DNA from: Bacteroidota bacterium
Lineage (GTDB): Bacteria; Bacteroidota; Bacteroidia; B-17B0; Aurantibacillaceae
NCBI GenBank assembly: GCA_963169355.1
Contig: CAUJCR010000003.1
Location: forward strand, 1 to 64,000
Direction: 5' to 3'
DNA: 64,000 nucleotides
Positions 1 to 8,055 of the stretch are shown here, in pieces. The translations under genes and the position numbers were made by a program. The notes below the pieces were generated by a model, which did not search any database, was not told the origin of the DNA, and worked only from the letters and a program-made list of their open reading frames with translations. Numbering within the stretch: position 1 is the first letter of the stretch; the number at the start of each line of letters is the position of its first letter.

Positions 1-172
1 AACCCAGATTATGCATTAGCAATTTTATTACGAACTAAAATCCCTGCAAAATATGAAGCTTCGCAACTTTTTCTCTTTCACCGTAGCAGTGGCTACGCTT
101 CATTCGTAAAAGTTCATATTTTATTGGGCTTTTAACTCTCACTACTAATTTCTAATGCACAATCTGGGTTTA
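1..172 (-). repeat. Short TIR repeat element (family B), about 172 bp
   Basis: AACCCAGATTATGCATTAG at the left end is matched by CTAATGCACAATCTGGGTT at the right end (one mismatch). Its reverse complement aligns along its length with 15738-15907 and 16681-16850. Confidence 0.8.
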
Positions 173-186
173 ATAAAAAAATGTGA

Positions 187-223
187 AACATCATGAAAGC
201 TACATAAAAGCCTTCATGATGTT
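187..223 (-). terminator. Rho-independent terminator of nrdA
   Basis: AACATCATGAA / TTCATGATGTT 11-bp stem; T-rich tract downstream on the minus strand (+ strand ttaataaaaaaatg). Confidence 0.7.
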
Positions 224-230
224 AGTTGAG

Positions 231-1880
231 CTATGCCTCACAACTCACACAGTTTACCAAATTCTGAACAGCAATTTCTTTGGATACGCTTTGGCTACGT
301 TGATAATACAAGGTTTTAATTCCTAATCTCCAAGCTTCAATCATTAGTTTATTAACTTCTTTTACAGGTAAATTAGCCGGAATATTTAGGTTTAAACTTT
401 GAGATTGATCAATGTATTTTTGACGAATAGAGGCTTGTTGAATAATCTCTAATTGACTAATTTCTTTAAATGTTTTAAACACTGCTTTTTCTTCCTCTGA
501 TAATTCCACCAAATGCTGTACACTACCTTGATTGAGCATAATCCCTCTCCAAGTTTCTTCGTTATCAATTCCCTTTTCTTGTAATAAGGCTTGTAAATAT
601 TTATTCTTGCGAATAAAGTTTCCTTTTGATAATCCAGCCTTAAAATAATTACTACTATACGGTTCTATCCCTGGCGATGTTTGTCCTAATATAGCTGAAG
701 AAGAGGTGGTTGGCGCCACGGCTAATAATGTGGTGTTTCTTAGTCCATAATCTTTTAAAACTTCAGGTTCGCCATAAATCTCGGACAAACGAGCAGAAGC
801 TTTATTAGCTTCCTCTCTTATGTTTTCAAAAATTGTTTTAGTTAGTTGTTTAGAGCGTAAGCCCTCAAAAGGAATCATGTTTTTTTGAAGATATGAATGC
901 CAGCCCATTACACCTAAACCAATAGCACGATGGCGTTTTGCGAATCGGTTAGCTGATTGTAAATAGTAATTTCCTTCTGTTTTAGCAATAAACTCTTGTA
1001 ATACCGCATCTAAGAAATAAATTGCCATTTGCACTGCTTTTGTGTCTTTCCATTCATCATACAACTCTAAATTCATAGATGATAGACAACAAATAAACGA
1101 CTCATCAAAATTTGATGGCAACATTATCTCTGCACAAAGATTACTTGCATTAATACTCATACTTTTATCTTTATACACCTGAGGTTTATTAGTGTTTACA
1201 TTATCAGTAAAAAACACATAAGGCATTCCTTTTTGTTGACGAGCCTCTAATACCTTAGCCCAAATTTCTCGCTTTTCTTTATCTCCTTCTATCATTTCGT
1301 GCATCCAATAATCGGGTACACACACTCCAAAAAATAAATTTTGTAAAGGATTACCAATATCTTTTATTTGAAGAAACTCATTAATATCTGGATGATCAAT
1401 ATCTAAATAAGCTGCAAAAGCCCCACGACGCACACCGCCCTGCGAGATAGTGTCCATAGCTGTATCAAATAATTTCATAAATGAAACTGCCCCACTACTT
1501 TGTCCATTATCGGTTACAGCACTTCCTCGTCCGCGCAATTCACCAAAATATCCCGAAGTCCCTCCGCCAATTTTGGTTTGCATTATTACCTCTCCTAGTT
1601 TATGGGTAATTCCTTCGATATTGTCGGGTACATGAACATTAAAACAAGATATTGGTAAGCCGCGTTCCGTTCCCATGTTTGCCCATATTGGCGAACTTAA
1701 ACTCATCCAACCATTTTCAATTAGTTCAATAAAAGCTTCTTTTAACTCGGGTTTATAAAGGCGTTTACTAGCTGCCGTTGCAATTCTATCTATTGCACCT
1801 TTTACTGATTCGCCTTTGAGTAAGTAACCTCTGTTTAAAATTTGCTCACTCTCTTCGTTGAGCCACCATAGTCTTTCCAT
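231..1880 (-). CDS. nrdA: Ribonucleoside-diphosphate reductase, class I, alpha subunit (no ATP-cone)
   Basis: Motifs PISCFN, NLCAE, CCLSSMNLE, TLYYQRSQS and C-terminal CVSCEA; adjacent to nrdB. Confidence 0.95.
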   Translation of the reverse strand: MERLWWLNEESEQILNRGYLLKGESVKGAIDRIATAASKRLYKPELKEAFIELIENGWMSLSSPIWANMGTERGLPISCFNVHVPDNIEGITHKLGEVIMQTKIGGGTSGYFGELRGRGSAVTDNGQSSGAVSFMKLFDTAMDTISQGGVRRGAFAAYLDIDHPDINEFLQIKDIGNPLQNLFFGVCVPDYWMHEMIEGDKEKREIWAKVLEARQQKGMPYVFFTDNVNTNKPQVYKDKSMSINASNLCAEIMLPSNFDESFICCLSSMNLELYDEWKDTKAVQMAIYFLDAVLQEFIAKTEGNYYLQSANRFAKRHRAIGLGVMGWHSYLQKNMIPFEGLRSKQLTKTIFENIREEANKASARLSEIYGEPEVLKDYGLRNTTLLAVAPTTSSSAILGQTSPGIEPYSSNYFKAGLSKGNFIRKNKYLQALLQEKGIDNEETWRGIMLNQGSVQHLVELSEEEKAVFKTFKEISQLEIIQQASIRQKYIDQSQSLNLNIPANLPVKEVNKLMIEAWRLGIKTLYYQRSQSVSKEIAVQNLVNCVSCEA

Positions 1881-1904
1881 AAAATGTAATTATATAATTA
1901 AGGG

Positions 1905-2858
1905 TTAAAATAAATCTGCTGCGCTAATGCTTTTATCGTGTTTAGTATATGCTGTTGGGCGTTTTGCAAAAAAATCATCCAATTCGTTTGCAAACACATC
2001 TTCCTCAAACCACTTCATGGGTTTATATTGTTCGTATGTAATATTAAATATTTTTTTAAGTTTTATTTTTTCCATGGATTCATCAACACGGTACTTCATA
2101 AAGTTAAGCATATCAGTTTTTGAAAAGAAACTTAACTCTCCTTTTTCATATATCCAATTCAACAATTCTTCCTCGTACTGAATATAATTCATTACATCTT
2201 GCGCCATACGCTCTTTGATTTCATTCGTTAAATAACCTTCTTCTGCCAACTTGTTTAAAATATAAATACCTGCATTGGCATGTGTTTGTTCGTCTATCGA
2301 AGTCCACGCAATAATATTAGATGTGTTTTTTAGATACCCTTTAAATCGCGTAAAAGATAAAATATTTGCAAACTGAGAAAACAAAGAAGCATTTTCTATC
2401 ACTATTGTAAAAAATAGCAATTTCGATATCACATCATTATTAGAATATAAGCTATTTTCAATTAGTTCAAGTTTCTTTTTAAACACAGGAATAGTAAGTA
2501 GTTGGTTAAATTCTTCATTATATCCTAATACATCTAATAAGCGTGAATAAGCTTCACTGTGTCTAAATTCACATTCAGCAAAGGTTGCTCCCAGTCCATT
2601 AAACTCTGGCTTTGGAAAATATTTATAAATATCGCCCCAAAACAACTTAACACCAACCTCAACTTGCGCAATACTTAATAAGCTTCGTTTTACAATTTCT
2701 TTTTCTACCTCCGATAAATTTGATTTAAAGTCTTGGATGTCGGCCGTAAATTCAACCTCTTTATGAACCCAAAAAGTTTTATTCATTAAATCGGTAAATT
2801 CTAATACCTCAGGGTATTCAAATGGTTTGTAGTGTACGCGTTTGTCAAAAATGCCCAT
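1905..2858 (-). CDS. nrdB: Ribonucleoside-diphosphate reductase, class I, beta subunit
   Basis: Ferritin-like RNR small subunit; EFRHSEAY has the ExxHxxxY spacing of metal ligands and radical Tyr; also DEQTHANAG. Confidence 0.95.
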   Translation of the reverse strand: MGIFDKRVHYKPFEYPEVLEFTDLMNKTFWVHKEVEFTADIQDFKSNLSEVEKEIVKRSLLSIAQVEVGVKLFWGDIYKYFPKPEFNGLGATFAECEFRHSEAYSRLLDVLGYNEEFNQLLTIPVFKKKLELIENSLYSNNDVISKLLFFTIVIENASLFSQFANILSFTRFKGYLKNTSNIIAWTSIDEQTHANAGIYILNKLAEEGYLTNEIKERMAQDVMNYIQYEEELLNWIYEKGELSFFSKTDMLNFMKYRVDESMEKIKLKKIFNITYEQYKPMKWFEEDVFANELDDFFAKRPTAYTKHDKSISAADLF

Positions 2859-2926
2859 AGCATAGGTTTAATTAATTGGTTAAACAAATACACAAAAAGC
2901 TAGGGAAAAAGAAATAGTCATTTCTT

Positions 2927-3100
2927 TGAACCTCGTTTTTTATGCGAAAACAAAATTCAAACTGATTTGGCAGGTAATCTGACTTTGGTTTATTATACCA
3001 TTCACAGTTGCGCAACAGTTCAGGAATTTCACCTGATTCCCCCTATTCTCTGTTTATTCAGTACATATCTAAACAGCCAACTCAGTAATCATTCGGTGGT
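2927..3100 (-). promoter_or_regulatory. Cobalamin (B12) riboswitch upstream of nrdBA
   Basis: Minus strand reads GGGGGAATCAGGTGAAATTCCTGAACTGTTGCGCAACTGTGAAT...AGTCAGATTACCTGCC...ACGAGG, matching the B12-box core (GCAACTGTGA, CAGATTACCTGCC). Confidence 0.9.
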
Positions 3101-3148
3101 AAAAATAAATTAAATTTTAAGAGTTGATAGTTGTACAATACTTTTTAA

Positions 3149-3177
3149 TTATTCACAGGTGTTCATTGTTATACACA
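3149..3177 (+). promoter_or_regulatory. Two direct-repeat DnaA-box-like 9-mers (TTATTCACA, TTATACACA)
   Basis: TTATTCACA at 3149-3157 and TTATACACA at 3169-3177, same orientation, 20-bp start-to-start spacing, upstream of the riboswitch leader. Confidence 0.45.
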
Positions 3178-3241
3178 CTTGTTGAAATCAAAGCTAAACT
3201 GGTGATTTAGATGTTATTATAAATTGCTGATAAAAAATAAA

Positions 3242-3271
3242 AAAGCTAACCCAATGTTTTGAGTTAGCTTT
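3242..3271 (-). terminator. Intrinsic terminator of the small membrane protein gene
   Basis: AAAGCTAAC / GTTAGCTTT stem; T-rich on the minus strand after the stem (+ strand gataaaaaataaa). Confidence 0.7.
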
Positions 3272-3297
3272 ACTTAATACATTTAAATGTTTATTAT

Positions 3298-3498
3298 TTA
3301 TTTTAAAGTGCCGTTTCTTTCAGCTTCTTTATTTTCTTTCATCATACGCACAACCTGATAACCTATTAAGAAGGCAATAATAGCCCACATAATAATGTTC
3401 GGACCATGTCCTAAAACTTTCATGCCTTTAAAAATCCATTGACAAAAATTGCCAATACCATAAAAAACATCGGTCATTGTAATCATTAAAGCGTTCAT
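3298..3498 (-). CDS. Small single-TM membrane protein, unknown function
   Basis: 66 aa ORF with one hydrophobic segment, own terminator. Confidence 0.7.
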   Translation of the reverse strand: MNALMITMTDVFYGIGNFCQWIFKGMKVLGHGPNIIMWAIIAFLIGYQVVRMMKENKEAERNGTLK

Positions 3499-3573
3499 AT
3501 TAAATCTAATTTTGTAAGTTTACAGCACAAAAATATACTTTTTTTTATAAATCAAGCAAATTTTAGCTAAAAA

Positions 3574-4566
3574 ATGATTGTTTCCCCTCTAAAAAGCAAT
3601 ATTCAATTTTCTCTTTTCTTTTTATTATTGCTTTCTATACTCATTTGGTTTAGCACTTTTACCTATACTCACATAAACACTGAAAATATAAATTATAAAG
3701 AGCACGTATTATACGACCTAATATTTGACAACCATTATACATTTTATATCAATCAAATAATCACCTTATTAGTAGTGCTATTTGGTGCTTTTTTACTTAA
3801 TTTTCTTGCTATAGAACAAGAAATTGTTTCAAAAACCAATTACCTTCCTGCATTTTTTTATATCATTTTTTCATTTTCTGCCACTACTCCTTATTTAACC
3901 GAACCATTATTGGTTGCTAACCTATTTATTATACCTGCTATTTATTTCCTAGTCAATAGTTACCGACAAGAATATGCACTGCAAGATGTGTTTAAATCGG
4001 CTTTATTTATGGGCTTGGCAAGTTTTTTTTGTATTCATTACATCGTTCTTTTTCCGTTTGGCTATTTAACCCTTTTTGTTTTACGCCCCTTTAATTGGAG
4101 AGAATGGGTTATAATGCTTATTGGCCTTACTTTTCCTTTGTATATTTATTTATGTGTAGCCTACCTTATTACAGGCAAACCATTTGAAATCTTTGGTATG
4201 ATGCAAGAGGCAATTAGTAGTATTCAAAATCCAGTACTATCAAACTATTACATTGGATTTATTGTTGTTACCCTCTTTATCTTATTTTTAGCCATTTTAA
4301 ATTACTTAAATAAGGGTTTTGGTGGAAAAGTAAAAACACAAAAGGCAAAGTATGTTTTATTATGGATGCTTTTAATTTGTACGCCCATCGTTTTTTTTGA
4401 ACAAGTATCAGATATGATACTATTACCATGTATAATCCCATTAAGTATTTTTATGGGTGATTATTTGGCTGATATAAAACAAATTCGATTTGCTAATTTT
4501 TTGTTGCTTATCTTTATTCTATCATTTTTAGTAATTTATTTTCATGCTTTAAATTTTATAAGCTAA
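3574..4566 (+). CDS. Polytopic membrane protein (DUF6427-like)
   Basis: Multiple hydrophobic helices; 2 nt from the following kinase gene. Confidence 0.65.
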   Translation: MIVSPLKSNIQFSLFFLLLLSILIWFSTFTYTHINTENINYKEHVLYDLIFDNHYTFYINQIITLLVVLFGAFLLNFLAIEQEIVSKTNYLPAFFYIIFSFSATTPYLTEPLLVANLFIIPAIYFLVNSYRQEYALQDVFKSALFMGLASFFCIHYIVLFPFGYLTLFVLRPFNWREWVIMLIGLTFPLYIYLCVAYLITGKPFEIFGMMQEAISSIQNPVLSNYYIGFIVVTLFILFLAILNYLNKGFGGKVKTQKAKYVLLWMLLICTPIVFFEQVSDMILLPCIIPLSIFMGDYLADIKQIRFANFLLLIFILSFLVIYFHALNFIS

Positions 4567-4568
4567 CT

Positions 4569-6074
4569 ATGAATATTTACTCGCGGAAACAACAATGGAA
4601 ATGGGCACTATTTATAGTGGCTTTATTTATTGTGTTTACATCGCTATGGTACACCAACCGATTAGTAAATAGCATAAAGTATGACGAAGAAAAAAAGATT
4701 AGATTGTGGGCTGAAGCAGTACAAAAAAAAGCAGGTATTGTAAAGTTTACCAACGATTTATTTCAGCGCCTACAAGATGAAGAACGAAAAAAAGCTGAAC
4801 TATATGCCTTGGCAACCAAACAACTAAGTTCAGACATGTTTACGGTATCTGAATTTGTATTAAAAGTATTGCAAGATAACACCACGGTTCCTGTAATTTT
4901 AACAGACGACAAAGGCAATATTACAGCCAGTAGAAACTTTGATTCATTAACCGAACACAATAAAGAGGCGCTACAACAAGAATTAGAAAAAATGAAAAGC
5001 CTTTATGCGCCTGTTGTGATAGATGTATATAAAGGCAAAAAAAATTACTTATACCATAAAGATAGCCGACTATTTACAGATATTAAAATTGTATTTGATA
5101 GTTTAATAAAATCCTTTATTACCGAAGTAGCCATTAATAGCGCGGCTGTTCCTGTTATTTATACCGATTCTACTAAAACAAACATTATAGCCATAGGCAA
5201 CATAAATACCAAAAAAATAGATAGCCCTGAAAAGTTAAAAGCAACCTTAGCTTTAATGGAACAACAAAACACGCCTATTTTAGTAAACTTAGGCGATGGC
5301 ATTAAAAATTATATTTTTTATGAGCAATCTCCTTTGCTTACTCAATTAACGTATTATCCTTATGTACAATTTGGAGTAATAGGATTGTTTTTATTAGTAG
5401 CGTATATTTTATTTAGTATTTCTCGTAAAGCCGAACAAGACCAAGTGTGGGTGGGAATGAGTAAAGAAACCGCTCACCAACTGGGCACACCACTCTCATC
5501 ATTAATGGCTTGGACAGATCATTTACGTTCCAGTGGTACTGATGAAAGCGTGATAAACGAAATGAATAGAGACCTTCATCGCTTAACCCGAATTACCGAA
5601 CGCTTTTCTAAAATAGGTTCTCAACCTACTTTACAACAAGAAGATATTTGTTTGGTAGTGCGCAATGCTATTGATTATTTAAAACAACGTACGTCTAAAA
5701 ACATTACCTATCAACTTCATATTCCTGAGCACGAAATACCTGTTATGTTATCAGTAGCTCTTTTTGATTGGGTTATTGAAAACATAACTAAAAATGCCAT
5801 AGATGCCATGAATGGTAAAGGAGAATTTAAAGTTAGCATAACCGAAATACCCGAAGGTGTTTATATTGATCTTTCTGATACTGGAAAAGGCATTCATAAA
5901 TCTAAACAAAAAGCAGTGTTTAAACCTGGTTTTACTACCAAACAAAGAGGCTGGGGGCTTGGTCTTTCTTTATGTAAACGCATTATTGAAAATTACCATC
6001 ATGGTAAAATTTTTATACTTAACAGTGAAGAAGGAAAAGGTACTACGTTTAGAATTTTATTAAACAGAGGGTAA
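4569..6074 (+). CDS. Membrane sensor histidine kinase
   Basis: Two TM segments; H-box KETAHQLGTPLSSLMAW; N/G boxes NITKNAIDAM, DTGKGI, GWGLGLSLCKRI. Confidence 0.9.
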   Translation: MNIYSRKQQWKWALFIVALFIVFTSLWYTNRLVNSIKYDEEKKIRLWAEAVQKKAGIVKFTNDLFQRLQDEERKKAELYALATKQLSSDMFTVSEFVLKVLQDNTTVPVILTDDKGNITASRNFDSLTEHNKEALQQELEKMKSLYAPVVIDVYKGKKNYLYHKDSRLFTDIKIVFDSLIKSFITEVAINSAAVPVIYTDSTKTNIIAIGNINTKKIDSPEKLKATLALMEQQNTPILVNLGDGIKNYIFYEQSPLLTQLTYYPYVQFGVIGLFLLVAYILFSISRKAEQDQVWVGMSKETAHQLGTPLSSLMAWTDHLRSSGTDESVINEMNRDLHRLTRITERFSKIGSQPTLQQEDICLVVRNAIDYLKQRTSKNITYQLHIPEHEIPVMLSVALFDWVIENITKNAIDAMNGKGEFKVSITEIPEGVYIDLSDTGKGIHKSKQKAVFKPGFTTKQRGWGLGLSLCKRIIENYHHGKIFILNSEEGKGTTFRILLNRG

Positions 6075-6151
6075 TTTTGCTTGTTGATAAAAGGATTTAG
6101 CATTATAAAAACTAGGTGCTTTAAAATCTTTACCTTAGAAAAAAATAATTT

Positions 6152-7567
6152 ATGCAAAAATCACAATCATCTTTTATCGCATTAATTTCTGTGTTTTTCT
6201 TTTGGGGATTTGTAGCTGCTAGTAATGGTATTTTAATTCCGCTTTTTAAAGAAAAATTCACCCTCAGTCAGTTTCAATCGCAGTTAGTAGATTTAGCTTT
6301 TTACGCCGCTTATTTTGTTGGATCTATCATTTATTTTATAACCTCACGCGCCACTGGCGATCCAATTAATAAAATAGGATACAAAAAAGCTTTAATAATT
6401 GGATTGATGATTTCGGCTGTGGGCTCATTAATTTTTATTCCTGCTGCATCGGTTAATTCTTATGCGTTATTATTAAGTGCTTTGTTTGTAATAGGTTTAG
6501 GTTTTGCATTACAACAAATAGTGGCTAATCCTTTTGTGATCAATTTTGGCGAAAAAGAAAAAGGTGCTCAACGATTGAGTTTAGCAGGAGGCATTAATTC
6601 ATTTGGTACAACCATTGGCCCTGTGCTTTTAAGTTATGCTTTATTCGGAAATATTAATGCGCCAGCCGCTGCCGATAGTAGTTTAGAAGCAGTAAAAACA
6701 CCCGCACTTATTTTGTTTTCGTTGTTTGTATTATGCTCTGTGATACTTTGGTTTTCAAAATTACCTCAAATTTCAAACGAAGAAATAAACGAAACTAGCG
6801 ACTTAGGAGCACTAAAATATCCTCAATTATCTTTGGGTATGTTAGCCATTTTTATTTATGTAGGTGTTGAGGTAACTATACAAAGTAACATGGGCGCATT
6901 GCTTGAAATGCCCGAGATTAAAGGGTTAGACCACACTCAAATTTCGCATTTTATTTCTTTGTATTGGGGCAGCTTAATGATTGGGCGATGGACTGGTTCT
7001 TTGTCGGTTTTTAATTTCAGTAAAACAGCTAATCGCATCATGCAAATAATTACACCTTTTATTGCATTTGCTGTTATATGTGGTGTAAATTATTTAAGAG
7101 GTAGCAACATTAGCGATTATTGGTTTTATATACCATACATTATTTTAGCTACTATATTATTTATGATTTCGGGTAATAATCCTGCGCGCACATTACTTAT
7201 ATTAAGCTTAACAGCTTGTGCCATGATGGTGTTGGGTGTATTAAGCTCGGGTAATTTAGCCTTGTATTCTTTTTTAAGTGGTGGTTTATTTTGTTCAGTC
7301 ATGTGGCCTTGTATATTTGCTATAGCTATAAACGGATTAGGAAAATATACCAATCAAGGTTCATCGCTTTTGGTGATGATGATTTTGGGAGGCGCTATTA
7401 TTCCACCGCTTCAAGGTATGATAGCTGATGCTACTAATCCTCATAGTTCATATATAATAACTATTTTTTGTTTTGCTTATTTGGCTTGGTATGCTTTTAA
7501 AGTACCACACTTTTTTAAAAAACAAGGTGTAGAGTTTGAATCGAATACTAAAAGTGCGGGACATTAA
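6152..7567 (+). CDS. FHS-type sugar MFS permease (fucose/GlcNAc permease-like)
   Basis: 12-TM MFS with FFFWGFVAASNGILIPLFK and NPFVINFGEKEKGAQRLSLAGGINSFG. Confidence 0.88.
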   Translation: MQKSQSSFIALISVFFFWGFVAASNGILIPLFKEKFTLSQFQSQLVDLAFYAAYFVGSIIYFITSRATGDPINKIGYKKALIIGLMISAVGSLIFIPAASVNSYALLLSALFVIGLGFALQQIVANPFVINFGEKEKGAQRLSLAGGINSFGTTIGPVLLSYALFGNINAPAAADSSLEAVKTPALILFSLFVLCSVILWFSKLPQISNEEINETSDLGALKYPQLSLGMLAIFIYVGVEVTIQSNMGALLEMPEIKGLDHTQISHFISLYWGSLMIGRWTGSLSVFNFSKTANRIMQIITPFIAFAVICGVNYLRGSNISDYWFYIPYIILATILFMISGNNPARTLLILSLTACAMMVLGVLSSGNLALYSFLSGGLFCSVMWPCIFAIAINGLGKYTNQGSSLLVMMILGGAIIPPLQGMIADATNPHSSYIITIFCFAYLAWYAFKVPHFFKKQGVEFESNTKSAGH

Positions 7568-7587
7568 AAATTAAAATCAAAAAGAAT

Positions 7588-8055
7588 ATGAAAGTAACGG
7601 TAAATGTAAAACTTGTAAACTCAAAATTTAATCAAGCCTATGCTGATAAAGAAAACGAAGGGCTTGAAACCGAAGATAATTACCGATACTTGTGGGAAGA
7701 TGAATTTGAAGTGTCGGGTGATGTAACTCATTTTAAAGTAAACAATCAAGCTACTTATGTTTTAAGTGGTGTTTACCCTAATGGTAAATCTTTTTTGTTT
7801 GAAATTAAAAATATGATGTTGGTGGAGTGTACATTATCTAACGGACAAACAACACAACTTCCGTTTTCTAAAAAAGCCATTAGTAAAACTGAAAAAAAAG
7901 AGACTCCTCAAGGCATTCTTTTTAATGTGTATTTAAAAAGCGCTAACCCCGTTGTAAATCCCATGACAGGTGTTTATATTTTAAAAGAAGATTTTCCTGA
8001 AGAACTCATTGCATTAGTAAAAGAACAAGATGATGACGAACAAGATGAAGCATAA
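7588..8055 (+). CDS. Hypothetical protein in glycan operon
   Basis: 155 aa ORF; 20 nt from the permease and overlapping the GH20 start. Confidence 0.7.
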   Translation: MKVTVNVKLVNSKFNQAYADKENEGLETEDNYRYLWEDEFEVSGDVTHFKVNNQATYVLSGVYPNGKSFLFEIKNMMLVECTLSNGQTTQLPFSKKAISKTEKKETPQGILFNVYLKSANPVVNPMTGVYILKEDFPEELIALVKEQDDDEQDEA

